Shown here: one piece after another, positions 19,378 to 28,431 of the stretch
Layout of the letters: every line of letters starts with the position of its first letter
Position numbering within the stretch: the first letter of the stretch is position 1
From: Marinobacterium alkalitolerans
GTDB lineage: Bacteria; Pseudomonadota; Gammaproteobacteria; Pseudomonadales; Balneatricaceae
Direction of reading: 5' to 3'
Length of the DNA: 64,000 bases
NCBI RefSeq assembly: GCF_017776525.1
Contig: NZ_JACVEW010000010.1
Span: 1 to 64,000, forward strand
The notes under the pieces: model-generated
Told to the model about the DNA's origin: nothing
What the model saw: the letters and a program-made list of their open reading frames with translations, nothing else
Database searches by the model: none
Made by a program: the position numbers and the translations under genes

Positions 19378-20153
19378 ACGACACTGCAGTGCCGGCATTT
19401 CAGCGATACTATCTTGCCAAGTCCGGGCGGTTGTTGGCCCTTGGGGGTGAGCTCACCCCAAGATTGCGACAGCTCAATGCCCTGAGGTCCGCGGCTGAAG
19501 CAGAAATTGAAGTGGATCAGGGGATTGGTCTGCTGGTGCTGCCCGAGACAGCCCCTGTACCGGAAGAAGAGGTGACCCTGCGCAGCCTGTTGGCGCAGGC
19601 AAAAGACGAGCAGGAATATGCACGCCACTCCCGCGCCGCCCAGTTGGCCACCTGGCATGACCAGCATCGCTATTGTGGTCGCTGCGGTTCGACCATGCGT
19701 GACCATGCGCAGGATCTGGCGCGTCAGTGTGCCAGCTGTGGCCTGATACAGTACCCCAGAATTTCCCCCTGCATCATTGTGCTGGTCAGGCGGGGCGAGC
19801 AGTGCCTGCTGGCCCGTGCTCCGCACTTTGCGCCCGGGCGTTTCAGCACACTTGCAGGCTTCATTGAAGCCGGAGAAAGTGCCGAGCAGGCGGTTGCGCG
19901 AGAAATCATGGAGGAGGTGAGCATTGAAGTGGAGAATATTCGCTTCTTTGCCAGCCAGTCATGGCCTTTTCCGCACCAGTTGATGCTTGGTTTCTTTGCG
20001 GACTACAAGGCCGGTGACGTTCAGCCGGACGGGATCGAAATTGAAGCCGCCGGCTGGTTCAGTCTGGACAACCTGCCTGATCTGCCTCCTCCATTCAGCA
20101 TTTCACGGCAGCTGATTGATCACTTCTTCGCGGGTCTGCAGGTCAGCGACTGA
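19374..20153 (+). CDS. nudC: NAD-capped RNA hydrolase / NADH pyrophosphatase NudC
   Basis: A 259-residue Nudix hydrolase that removes the NAD cap from RNA and splits NADH. An N-terminal domain is followed by a zinc ribbon (CGRCGS, then CASCG) and the Nudix box starting at GFIEAGE and ending in REIMEEV, with the family SQSWPFPHQLML motif (SQPWPFPxS usual) after it. The start is ATG 19374, which overlaps the dnaQ stop as ATGA. Its 3' end overlaps the convergent SCP2 gene by 11 bases. Confidence 0.94.
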   Translation: MNDTAVPAFQRYYLAKSGRLLALGGELTPRLRQLNALRSAAEAEIEVDQGIGLLVLPETAPVPEEEVTLRSLLAQAKDEQEYARHSRAAQLATWHDQHRYCGRCGSTMRDHAQDLARQCASCGLIQYPRISPCIIVLVRRGEQCLLARAPHFAPGRFSTLAGFIEAGESAEQAVAREIMEEVSIEVENIRFFASQSWPFPHQLMLGFFADYKAGDVQPDGIEIEAAGWFSLDNLPDLPPPFSISRQLIDHFFAGLQVSD

Positions 20154-20466
20154 ACAGCTTGCCGAGCCGGGTCGCCAGCATCACATTCCCTTCCGCTCTC
20201 AGTCTGCCCTTGAGATAGGCGCTCATGCCGTCCAGGTCACCGTTAATGACATCTGTCAGCGTGGTCTGGTCCAGATGCAGCACCAGACTGGGGTCCTCGT
20301 GGGTGCCCAGCTGGCTATCGCAGCCTGCAGGCGATACGTGGACGTAAAAGGACTCTGCATCGGTGAGGCTGAACTGAATGACAGCATCGAGCCCGCCGGC
20401 ATTATCCGGATTAAATTTCTGCGGCATCTTGTGCACGATCCGTTCGATGCTGAGGGGGTCTGTCAT
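20143..20466 (-). CDS. SCP2 sterol-binding domain protein
   Basis: A 107-residue protein made only of an SCP-2 sterol-transfer domain, with the pattern AVIQFSLTD...LHLDQTTLTDVINGDLDGMSAYLKGRLRAEGN. Such small bacterial proteins bind hydrophobic ligands, but the ligand is unknown. The gene is a lone minus-strand unit that overlaps the 3' end of nudC, with no terminator visible between the two. Confidence 0.85.
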   Translation of the reverse strand: MTDPLSIERIVHKMPQKFNPDNAGGLDAVIQFSLTDAESFYVHVSPAGCDSQLGTHEDPSLVLHLDQTTLTDVINGDLDGMSAYLKGRLRAEGNVMLATRLGKLFSR

Positions 20467-20484
20467 GCGTTAATATCCTGTCGT

Positions 20485-20513
20485 TTGCGCTCATGATTAT
20501 TGATACTTATATG
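20485..20513 (+). promoter_or_regulatory. Candidate sigma-70 promoter of sohB
   Basis: TTGCGC (20485-20490) and TATATG (20508-20513), 17 bases apart, lie 52 bases before the sohB start. Confidence 0.35.
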
Positions 20514-20564
20514 GTACAGTAGCCGGATTCTTAAGCGAATACACCGGGTTATCGGAGACTGAAT

Positions 20565-21632
20565 TTGACAGCCTTTGTTGCGGACTATGGCCTGTTTCTG
20601 GCCAAAGTAATTACCTTGGTAGCCGGCGTTCTGATATGCATGGCTGGAATTGCAGCGCTGGTCGAGCGCCGTAAAGAGCATCGATCCGAAGGACAGATCG
20701 AGGTGAAAAGCCTCAATGACCGATACGATGAGGTCAAAACCGACATCGAGGCGGCCGTTGTTGACGAAGCTCTGGCCAAACAGCACGAGAAGGCGCGACG
20801 CAAGCAGGAAAAGGCAGATGCCAAGGCTCTGAAGAAAACGCTTAAGCAGGGCAAGGCCCCTGAGAAGCAGCGCAAGCGTGTGTTTGTGCTGGATTTTGAT
20901 GGCGATATTCATGCCTCTGACGTAGACCGCTTGCGAGAAGAAGTGACCGGCGTACTGATGATTGCTGATCAGGACGATGAGGTGGTGCTCAAGCTGGAAA
21001 GCGGCGGCGGCCTGGTCCATGCCTATGGGCTGGCAAGCTCACAACTGGAGCGCTTTCGTAAACGCAATATTCACCTGACGGTCTGTGTCGACAAGGTGGC
21101 CGCCAGTGGTGGCTATATGATGGCGTGTATAGCAGACCGCCTCGTCGCCGCCCCCTTCGCGCTGATTGGCTCGATCGGTGTGATTGCCCAGTTGCCGAAC
21201 TTTCACCGACTGCTGAAAAAGCACGATGTTGATTATGAGGTGCTGACAGCCGGTGAGTACAAGCGCACCCTGACCGTTTTTGGCGAGAACACCGACAAGG
21301 GTCGCCAGAAGTTTATTGATGAGCTGGAAGACACGCACTTGCTGTTCAAGCAGTTTGTGTCCGAGCACCGTCCCGACCTTGATCTGGAAAAGGTCGCAAC
21401 CGGCGAAGTCTGGTTTGGTCAGCGCGCACTGGAGCACAAGTTGATTGATGAGGTCAGCACCAGCGATGACTATCTGTTTGATCTCTGCAAGGAACATGAC
21501 GTGTTTGAAGTGAGTTATGAGATCAAGCAAAGCCTGCAGCAGCGCCTGGGTCATCTGGCTGCTTCCGCGACCGATGGTGTCTTGACGCGCGCCTGGCAGC
21601 GCGTACTGAACAGTCGATTCCTGTCACGTTGA
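20565..21632 (+). CDS. sohB: Inner-membrane serine protease SohB
   Basis: A 355-residue S49-family signal peptide peptidase relative. An N-terminal membrane helix (about 8-32) is followed by a highly charged Lys/Glu/Ala region (about 35-105), then the protease domain with the Ser nucleophile in AASGGYMMA and the general-base Lys in GEYKRTL. Length fits E. coli SohB (349). The start is TTG at 20565 with CGGAG 7 bases upstream. Family knowledge: SohB can suppress loss of DegP. A separate promoter is likely. Confidence 0.9.
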   Translation: MTAFVADYGLFLAKVITLVAGVLICMAGIAALVERRKEHRSEGQIEVKSLNDRYDEVKTDIEAAVVDEALAKQHEKARRKQEKADAKALKKTLKQGKAPEKQRKRVFVLDFDGDIHASDVDRLREEVTGVLMIADQDDEVVLKLESGGGLVHAYGLASSQLERFRKRNIHLTVCVDKVAASGGYMMACIADRLVAAPFALIGSIGVIAQLPNFHRLLKKHDVDYEVLTAGEYKRTLTVFGENTDKGRQKFIDELEDTHLLFKQFVSEHRPDLDLEKVATGEVWFGQRALEHKLIDEVSTSDDYLFDLCKEHDVFEVSYEIKQSLQQRLGHLAASATDGVLTRAWQRVLNSRFLSR

Positions 21633-21678
21633 GGGCAATCAGTAAAACCTTCAGGGTTTGATTATAAGGTTAAGGGCG

Positions 21679-22338
21679 ATGGAACAGCAGATGTACGACC
21701 CAGTCGATACCGCAAGCCGTATACTCCGGGCGGCCGAAAAGCTCTTTGCCGAGCAGGGGTTCAAGGAAACGACCATGCGTCAGATTACGACCGAGGCGCA
21801 GGTGAACCTGGCTGCAGTCAACTATCACTTCGGTTCCAAGTCCGGTCTTATACACGCGGTTGCCAGTCATACGCTGGATCCTTTGTGTGCCGATGTGGAA
21901 GCCGGGCTGGTGGCGCATGGTCACAAGGAGCCCTTGTCACTCGAACCTCTGCTGAAGTTGCTGACTCGTGCGCTGATTGGTGTTCATCGCAATAATCACT
22001 ATGCCCTCTCGGTTCTGATGCGCTGTCTGGAGCAAGCCTATCGTCCCAGTCAGATGGAGCTCCAGGCGTTTCTGTTGGAGACCTACGGCGGGCGCCTGAA
22101 CCTGTTTCTGCATCACCTCAAGGCTGGCAGTGGCGTGCACGATGACCGTGAGTTTTTCTGGCGCCTGCATTTCCTGCTGGGCTCAGTGGTCTTCACCCTG
22201 TCCAACCTTCATGCGCTGGTGGCAATGGATACACCGGGAGAGAGCGCTGAGGCCGAAATCGAACCCATTCTGCAGCGCCTGGTGCCTGTACTGACCGCAG
22301 GTATGCAGGCACCGCTGAGAAATCAGAGTCTTAGCTGA
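21679..22338 (+). CDS. psrA: TetR-family transcriptional regulator, PsrA-like
   Basis: A 219-residue regulator. An N-terminal helix-turn-helix (ASRILRAAEKLFAEQGFKETTMRQIT, then VNLAAVNYHFGSKSGLI) is followed by a ligand domain that resembles Pseudomonas PsrA, including FFWRLHFLLGSVVFTLSNL. Family knowledge: PsrA binds long-chain fatty acids and controls beta-oxidation and rpoS. The gene lies two genes before nagZ, as psrA is beside nagZ in Pseudomonas. ATG 21679 has AAGG 8 bases upstream; the frame is open back to 21658. It overlaps the YkuD gene by one base (TGATG). Confidence 0.75.
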   Translation: MEQQMYDPVDTASRILRAAEKLFAEQGFKETTMRQITTEAQVNLAAVNYHFGSKSGLIHAVASHTLDPLCADVEAGLVAHGHKEPLSLEPLLKLLTRALIGVHRNNHYALSVLMRCLEQAYRPSQMELQAFLLETYGGRLNLFLHHLKAGSGVHDDREFFWRLHFLLGSVVFTLSNLHALVAMDTPGESAEAEIEPILQRLVPVLTAGMQAPLRNQSLS

Positions 22339-22817
22339 TGATCGAGCTGCGCATCTCTATCAGGCGTCAGCAGCTCGATCTGTTGGACGCAGATCGAGTG
22401 CTGGCGTCCTATCCCGTATCAACGGCACTGGCGGGGGCCGGTGAGCGCAATGGCAGTGGCTGTACGCCGCGTGGCCGCCACTACATTCGTGCCTGCATCG
22501 GCAGAGGTCAGCCTTCGGGAACTGTTTACGTGGGCCGCCGTCCTACCGGTGAGACCTATACCTCTGAACTGGCACAGCAATACCCGAAGCGTGACTGGAT
22601 CCTGACACGAATTCTCTGGTTGTGCGGCCTTGAGCCGGGCGTTAACCGTGGGGGTAAGGTCGATACCCAGCGCCGTTATATCTATATTCATGGAACACCG
22701 GATACGGAACCCATGGGTGTTCCCCGTTCCCACGGCTGCATCCGCATGCGCAATGCCGACCTGATTGCGTTGTTTGATCAGGTGGATGCGGGGACACATG
22801 TAATGATCGAGGAGTGA
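22338..22817 (+). CDS. YkuD-family L,D-transpeptidase/carboxypeptidase without signal peptide
   Basis: A 159-residue protein that is essentially a bare YkuD domain. The active-site motif is complete: IHGTPDTEPMG (His119), then SHGCIRM with the nucleophile Cys134. There is no signal peptide, membrane helix or lipobox; it begins at once with MIELRISIRRQQLDLLD, so it should stay in the cytoplasm. Cytoplasmic YkuD enzymes (LdcV in Vibrio, ElsL/LdtJ in Acinetobacter) act as L,D-carboxypeptidases in peptidoglycan recycling. The gene is 4 bases before nagZ, a recycling enzyme, which supports that role. A periplasmic crosslinking role seems unlikely. Confidence 0.85.
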   Translation: MIELRISIRRQQLDLLDADRVLASYPVSTALAGAGERNGSGCTPRGRHYIRACIGRGQPSGTVYVGRRPTGETYTSELAQQYPKRDWILTRILWLCGLEPGVNRGGKVDTQRRYIYIHGTPDTEPMGVPRSHGCIRMRNADLIALFDQVDAGTHVMIEE

Positions 22818-22821
22818 GATC

Positions 22822-23832
22822 ATGACCACAGGTGTTTTAATGCTCGACCTGGCTGGTACTGAACTGTCCCGCCAGGAACAGGAGTGCTTGCAGACCCCTG
22901 AAGTCGGGGGGCTGATCCTTTTCAGTCGAAACTTCAGCTCTCCCGATCAGCTGTCCGAGCTGATGCAGTCCATACGCGAGACCCGTCAGGACCTGCTGGT
23001 AGCCGTTGATCATGAAGGCGGGCGGGTACAGCGTTTTCGTGATGGCTTTACGCACTTGCCTCCCATGGCATCACTGGGGCGTGTATGGGAGCAGAATCCC
23101 GGTCAGGCCGTTGCCTGGGCACATGAGCTGGGCTGGCTGCTGGCGACAGAGCTGCGCCGTTTCGATATCGACTTCAGCTTCGCGCCTGTGCTGGATCTGG
23201 ACTGGGGCAATAGCAGTGTGATTGGTGATCGCGCTTTCTCTGCTTCGGCCAGGGCGGTGACCGAACTGTCCGGTGGCGTGATGGCCGGTATGCATGAGGC
23301 CGGTATGGCTGCCACGGGCAAGCATTTCCCCGGCCACGGCTGGGTGCAGGCTGATTCTCACCTGGAGTTGCCGGTGGATACCCGCACCTTTGCAGCGATC
23401 GAACAGGATGACCTTCAGCCTTTCGCTGCGCTGATAGGGCGCGGTCTCGATGCGGTCATGCCGGCGCATGTGATCTACAAGGAAGCCTGCTCTGCTCCGG
23501 CCGGCTTTTCACGTTTCTGGCTGCAGCAGGTGTTGCGACAGCGCCTGCATTTCGACGGTGTGATTTTCAGCGATGATCTGTCGATGGAAGGCGCCGGCTA
23601 TGCCGGAGACTTCCGTCAACGTTGTGATCTGGCGCTGGATGCCGGCTGTGACATGGTGCTCGTATGCAATGACCCCGCTGCCGCGGCGGACGTTCTGGAA
23701 CATTTGCAAGAGAGGAATATCAGGGCTGGTGAACGGCTGCAGAGAATGCGGGGCAGAGGGGCGGCCAGTGATGACAATGAGCGGTTGTTGGAGGCGCAGC
23801 AGTTGGCTCATCAGCTGACAGGGGAGAGCTAA
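22822..23832 (+). CDS. nagZ: Beta-N-acetylglucosaminidase NagZ (peptidoglycan recycling)
   Basis: A 336-residue cytoplasmic glycoside hydrolase family 3 enzyme that removes GlcNAc from anhydro-muropeptides. The family motif KHFPGHG is at 167-173 (with the general acid His nearby) and the nucleophile Asp lies in IFSDDLSMEGA (about 251). It releases the products that induce AmpC in some bacteria. It starts 4 bases after the YkuD gene and its TAA overlaps the ATG of the MscS gene. It is part of the operon psrA - ykuD - nagZ - mscS - cydD - cydC as judged by spacing. Confidence 0.95.
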   Translation: MTTGVLMLDLAGTELSRQEQECLQTPEVGGLILFSRNFSSPDQLSELMQSIRETRQDLLVAVDHEGGRVQRFRDGFTHLPPMASLGRVWEQNPGQAVAWAHELGWLLATELRRFDIDFSFAPVLDLDWGNSSVIGDRAFSASARAVTELSGGVMAGMHEAGMAATGKHFPGHGWVQADSHLELPVDTRTFAAIEQDDLQPFAALIGRGLDAVMPAHVIYKEACSAPAGFSRFWLQQVLRQRLHFDGVIFSDDLSMEGAGYAGDFRQRCDLALDAGCDMVLVCNDPAAAADVLEHLQERNIRAGERLQRMRGRGAASDDNERLLEAQQLAHQLTGES

Positions 23833-24986
23833 TGTTGGAGGAACTGCTCACGCCAGTGGTGGCACCTATCATCTCGCACTGGCCCGGGCTTCAGCCCTAC
23901 CGTTTGCAGTTGGCCATCGGGTTTCTGGTAGCACTGGTCTGGCTGTTGACGGTCCTGTTCAACTGGATAACGAGCCGGCTGATACAGCATCTGAGCCGCC
24001 GTGGTTCAGCCATGAATGGTCAGGTTCTCAAGGCTATTCGCACCCCGCTTCGGTTAATGATCTGGCTGCTGGGTATTTCTCTGCTGATCGAGATCCTCAG
24101 TCACAGTGGGGTACCCGTCAGCAAGGCGGTAGGGGCTGAGTTGCGCCGTTTCGGCACCATTATCATTATTGGTTGGGCAGGTCTGCGACTGATTCGGGTT
24201 GCCGAAGAGTGGCTGATGAGCCCGGCCCGGGGTGGGCGCAAGCAGCTGGACAAGACGACGGCTGATGCCCTGGGCAAGTTGTTCAGACTGATACTGCTGA
24301 TACTGGTTGGCCTTACGCTGCTGCAATCGGCAGGCGTCAGTATTTCAGGCATTCTGGCCTTTGGTGGCGTGGGCGGTATTGCTGTTGGCTTTGCGGCCCG
24401 AGACCTGCTGGCCAACTTTTTCGGTGGCCTGATGATCTACATGGACCGTCCGTTCAGGGTGGGCGACTGGGTTCGTTCGCCCGACAAGGAGATCGAAGGG
24501 ACCGTTGAACATATTGGCTGGCGTCTGACGCGCATAAGAACCTTTGACCAGCGTCCGCTGTACGTGCCCAATGCGACCTTTACCAATATTGCCGTGGAGA
24601 ACCCGTCACGCATGTTCAATCGGCGTATTTTTGAGCATGTGGGGGTACGCTATTCCGATGTTGGGCGCGTGAAGGAGATTGTGGATCAGATTCGAGAGAT
24701 GCTCCTGGCGCATGAAGAGATCGATACGCATCAGACCATGATTGTGCACCTGAATCGCTTTGGGCCCTCATCGATGGATATCATGGTGTACACCTTTACC
24801 AAGACTACACAATGGGTGAAATACCACGCCATAAAACAGGATGTGATGCTCAGAATTGCCGATATCATTGAGCAGAATGGGGCTGAGTTTGCGTTTCCGA
24901 CCCAGACGATACATCTGGCCGGTCAGGATGAAGAGCCTGCCTTTGCCGGCTACCCGGGACCCGGAGAAGGTCATAACCCCTCATGA
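23832..24986 (+). CDS. MscS-family mechanosensitive ion channel (YbdG/YnaI-like)
   Basis: A 384-residue inner-membrane channel that opens with membrane tension to release osmolytes. Four to five membrane helices cover about residues 22-190; the pore helix region SGILAFGGVGGIAVGFAARDLLANFFGG is well kept, followed by the beta domain (FRVGDWV...EGTVEHIGWRLTRIRT) and the cytoplasmic alpha-beta domain. There is no large N-terminal periplasmic domain, so it is a mid-size paralogue rather than MscK. It overlaps nagZ by one base and cydD by four. Confidence 0.88.
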   Translation: MLEELLTPVVAPIISHWPGLQPYRLQLAIGFLVALVWLLTVLFNWITSRLIQHLSRRGSAMNGQVLKAIRTPLRLMIWLLGISLLIEILSHSGVPVSKAVGAELRRFGTIIIIGWAGLRLIRVAEEWLMSPARGGRKQLDKTTADALGKLFRLILLILVGLTLLQSAGVSISGILAFGGVGGIAVGFAARDLLANFFGGLMIYMDRPFRVGDWVRSPDKEIEGTVEHIGWRLTRIRTFDQRPLYVPNATFTNIAVENPSRMFNRRIFEHVGVRYSDVGRVKEIVDQIREMLLAHEEIDTHQTMIVHLNRFGPSSMDIMVYTFTKTTQWVKYHAIKQDVMLRIADIIEQNGAEFAFPTQTIHLAGQDEEPAFAGYPGPGEGHNPS

Positions 24987-26698
24987 GCAGCAGATCAGAC
25001 AAAGAGCAGCGGCAATGGCTTAAGGGGCTTTCTGTTTCATCGAGCCGTTGGATTCAGGTATCGGTTGCCGCGGGGGTGGGCTCGGGTGTCCTGTTGATTC
25101 TCCAGGCGCACCTGCTCGCTTCGGTGGTCCACGATACGCTGTTCAATGATCAGGGCCTGCTGGATCAATGGCAACGCTTCGCATGGATGATAGTGATTCT
25201 CTTCCTGCGTGCTTTTCTGTCCGTGGTGCGGGAGTGGGCCGGGCAAATGGGGTCCACCCGTGTGCGCCAGGATCTGCGCCGGCAATTGCTGCACAAGCTG
25301 GAACGACTGGGGCCCGGTTTCACCTCCGGCGAGCGCAGTGGCCGCCTGGTCAGTGAGCTGATGGAGCAGGTGGAAGCACTGGACGGTTTCTTTGCCCGTT
25401 ACCTGCCCCAGGTATCATTGGCAGCATTGCTGCCGCTGGTGTTTCTGGCCTTTGTGTTCCCTGTGAACTGGGCGGCCGGGCTGATTTTCCTGCTGACGGC
25501 GCCATTGATTCCCCTGTTTATGGCGCTGGTCGGTATCAAGGCGGCTGAGGCGAATCGGCGGAACTTTGAGGCTCTATCAACACTGGGGGCTCAATTTCTG
25601 GATATCGTGCAGGGTATAGTGACCCTTAAGCTCTTTGATCGCAGTCGAGAGCAGGCGGATGTTGTTGCCCGGGGTGCGGATGATTTCCGTGTACGGACGA
25701 TGCAAGTGTTGCGCCTGGCCTTTCTCTCATCAGCGGTGCTTGAGTTCTTTGCGTCTATCTCGATTGCACTGGTGGCCGTGTATCTGGGCTTCAGCTTTCT
25801 GGGGCATCTGGATTTTGGCTACTGGGAAGCGCCTGTAACCCTGTATCAGGGGCTGTTTATTCTGCTGTTGGCCCCTGAGTTTTATCTGCCGCTTCGGGAG
25901 CTGGGTACCCATTATCACGCCAAACAGGAAGCCGTTGCAGCAGCCGATCGACTGCGTAACTTGCTTGACCAGACATCTCTTGCCCTGCCGGCAGAGGGCT
26001 GTGGGCTGGAAGGGCCGGTCAAATCGCTGGAAGTCTGTGCCGGTCAGCTGCACTACCCCGGTCGTGACAAGCCTGTATTGACCGATGTGAATCTGTCATT
26101 GGAACCGGGTCGGCTGGTGGCACTGGTAGGTCGCAGTGGCGCAGGCAAATCTTCGCTGCTGCAGGTACTGCTGGGCTTCAGAGCACTCACCCACGGGGAG
26201 GTACGCGTGAACGGCAAGCCCTTGCAGGCTATTGGCACCAGCGCATGGCTTGAACGAGTTGCGTGGGTCAGCCAGCAGGCCAGTCTGATACCGGGCAGCC
26301 TGCGGGAAAATCTCTTAATCGCTGCACCCAATGCCAGTGAGTATGCGTTGTATACCGCACTGGAGCAGGCCAACGCGCTGGAGTTTGTGCAGCGTCTGCC
26401 GGATGGGCTGGATACCCAGGTCGGGGAGCGGGGTGTAGGGCTTTCCGGCGGCCAGATACAGCGCCTTGCGTTGGCGCGGGCGTTTCTAAAGGATGCGCCG
26501 GTGCTCTTGCTGGATGAGCCTACCGCCAATCTGGACCGGGAAAGCGAGCAGCTGGTGCTGGCGGCACTGGAGTCCTTGTGTCAGGGGCGCCTGGTGCTGA
26601 TGCTGACGCACCGCCGTGCTTCCATGCTGAAGGCAGATCAGGTGCTCAGGCTTGAGTCGGGTCGGCTCGTTGAGGACCGTCAGGCGGAGGTGCATTGA
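24983..26698 (+). CDS. cydD: Heterodimeric ABC exporter subunit CydD
   Basis: A 571-residue half-transporter: six membrane helices (about 20-330), then the ATPase with Walker A GRSGAGKS at 383-390, signature LSGGQIQR and Walker B VLLLDEPTANLD. With CydC it exports cysteine and glutathione to the periplasm and is needed to assemble cytochrome bd. The start ATG at 24983 overlaps the MscS stop as ATGA. The structural genes cydAB are not in the window. Confidence 0.93.
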   Translation: MSSRSDKEQRQWLKGLSVSSSRWIQVSVAAGVGSGVLLILQAHLLASVVHDTLFNDQGLLDQWQRFAWMIVILFLRAFLSVVREWAGQMGSTRVRQDLRRQLLHKLERLGPGFTSGERSGRLVSELMEQVEALDGFFARYLPQVSLAALLPLVFLAFVFPVNWAAGLIFLLTAPLIPLFMALVGIKAAEANRRNFEALSTLGAQFLDIVQGIVTLKLFDRSREQADVVARGADDFRVRTMQVLRLAFLSSAVLEFFASISIALVAVYLGFSFLGHLDFGYWEAPVTLYQGLFILLLAPEFYLPLRELGTHYHAKQEAVAAADRLRNLLDQTSLALPAEGCGLEGPVKSLEVCAGQLHYPGRDKPVLTDVNLSLEPGRLVALVGRSGAGKSSLLQVLLGFRALTHGEVRVNGKPLQAIGTSAWLERVAWVSQQASLIPGSLRENLLIAAPNASEYALYTALEQANALEFVQRLPDGLDTQVGERGVGLSGGQIQRLALARAFLKDAPVLLLDEPTANLDRESEQLVLAALESLCQGRLVLMLTHRRASMLKADQVLRLESGRLVEDRQAEVH

Positions 26699-28431
26699 TG
26701 CAGGTACTGGTGCCTTTTATTCGGCTGATGCGGGCACATCTTGGCTGGGTTCTGCTGGGCATGGTAGCAGGACTGCTGACACTGCTGGCCAGTATCGGGC
26801 TGCTGACGCTGTCAGGCTGGTTTATATCCGCAACCGCTCTGGCCGGTGTAACCCTGGCAGGCGCGCAGGCGTTCAATTATTTCACCCCGGGTGCCGGCGT
26901 GCGGGGATTTGCCATCCTGCGTACTGCGGGGCGATACGCAGAGCGTATCACGACCCACGAGGCGACCTTCAGACTGCTGGCACAACTCAGGGTCTGGTTC
27001 TATCGCCGCCTCGAACCGCTGGGGCCTGCTCGCCTGCAGCGTTATCGCTCAGCGGATCTGCTTAATCGGCTGGTGGCGGATGTGGATGCGCTGGATAACC
27101 TGTATTTGCGGGTGCTGGCGCCCACGCTGATAGCGGCGCTGGTCGGTGTGGCGGGTACGGCGTTTATCGCGTTTTTCAGCCTGCCGATGGCTGTCATTGT
27201 ACTGCTCGCATTGGTACTGGCAGGTGTGGGTCTGCCGTGGTTGTCGCATCGGGCAGGTCGGCGTCTTGGCGAGCGTCAGATCGAATTGACGCGACAGTTG
27301 CGCATAGAGCTGACAGGGCTGGTGCAGGGTCTGGCCGACCTCGCAATCTACGGTGGGGTGGAACGTGTGGTGGCGCAGGCAGCACAGGTTGAGCGGCGTC
27401 TCTACTCGGTTCAGCGGCGGATGGCGCTTATCAGTGGTGCAACTGCGGGCCTGATGACCTTAATCAGCGGCGTCTGTGCCGTGTTGGTTTTGATGCTGGG
27501 CGTATTGCTGGTGCAAGCGGCCCAGCTGGCTCCTGCGCAGTTGGCCATGCTGGTGCTCTGCGTGCTGGCCCTGTTTGAGGCGGTTGCACCGCTGCCGCTG
27601 GCTTATCAATATCTTGGCAAGACTTTGAAAGCAGCCGAGCGTTTGACAGAAATAGCCAATGCCGAGCCGGATATTGTCTACCCGGATACGCCGCTCACAG
27701 CGCCTGAGCCGGGCCGGCTGACGTTTGAAGCGGTGTCTTTTCGTTATACGGATGAAGGGCCCTGGGCACTGACTGCGTTTGACGTGGACGTGGCTCCGGG
27801 CGAGTCGATACTGGTACTGGGTCATACAGGCAGTGGCAAGAGTACACTGCTGAACCTTCTGGCACGTTTTCATACTCCCACTCAGGGGCGTGTTTTGCTG
27901 GGTGGCCTGCCGGTTGATCAGTATCCCGAATCTCAGTTACGTGCACACTTGGCTACGCTGTCACAGCCGGTTGAGCTTTTTGCCGGCAGTCTTGCGGATA
28001 ATCTACGCATTGCAGCCCCTGAAGCCTCTGATGCGGCCATGCTGGACGTGCTCAAGCAGGTAGAGCTGGAGCAGGATCTGGGTGAGGCGCCACTGGCCTA
28101 TGCCGTGGGTGAGTCGGGCAGCCGACTGTCCGGTGGGCAGCGCAAGCGGGTCGCTCTGGCGCGTGCGCTGCTCTGTGAGGCCCCGGTTTTATGGCTGGAT
28201 GAACCGACGGAAGGGCTGGATGCTGAAACGGAGCGCCGTGTTATGGGGCGCGTGCTGGAGCACTGTTCAGGCTCAGGCCAGACGCTGGTCATGATCAGTC
28301 ATCATTTGCAGATGGCTGATCAGTTTGACCGTGTCCTGGTGCTTGATGCCGGCAGGCTGGTTGAGCAGGGGGCTCCGAAAGAGCTGGCCGCCCGGTCGGG
28401 CAGCCGTTTCGCCGAACTGAATCAGTTGTAA
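26698..28431 (+). CDS. cydC: Heterodimeric ABC exporter subunit CydC
   Basis: A 577-residue partner of CydD. Six membrane helices fill the first 320 residues, with the CydC-typical [15 protein letters not shown] near 35-55. The ATPase carries Walker [10 protein letters not shown], signature LSGGQRKR and Walker [13 protein letters not shown]. The Walker B is followed by Gly where CydD has Asn, but the Glu is kept. The ATG at 26698 overlaps the cydD TGA by one base. Its stop abuts the convergent csiV stop with no terminator between. Confidence 0.93.
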   Translation: MQVLVPFIRLMRAHLGWVLLGMVAGLLTLLASIGLLTLSGWFISATALAGVTLAGAQAFNYFTPGAGVRGFAILRTAGRYAERITTHEATFRLLAQLRVWFYRRLEPLGPARLQRYRSADLLNRLVADVDALDNLYLRVLAPTLIAALVGVAGTAFIAFFSLPMAVIVLLALVLAGVGLPWLSHRAGRRLGERQIELTRQLRIELTGLVQGLADLAIYGGVERVVAQAAQVERRLYSVQRRMALISGATAGLMTLISGVCAVLVLMLGVLLVQAAQLAPAQLAMLVLCVLALFEAVAPLPLAYQYLGKTLKAAERLTEIANAEPDIVYPDTPLTAPEPGRLTFEAVSFRYTDEGPWALTAFDVDVAPGESILVLGHTGSGKSTLLNLLARFHTPTQGRVLLGGLPVDQYPESQLRAHLATLSQPVELFAGSLADNLRIAAPEASDAAMLDVLKQVELEQDLGEAPLAYAVGESGSRLSGGQRKRVALARALLCEAPVLWLDEPTEGLDAETERRVMGRVLEHCSGSGQTLVMISHHLQMADQFDRVLVLDAGRLVEQGAPKELAARSGSRFAELNQL

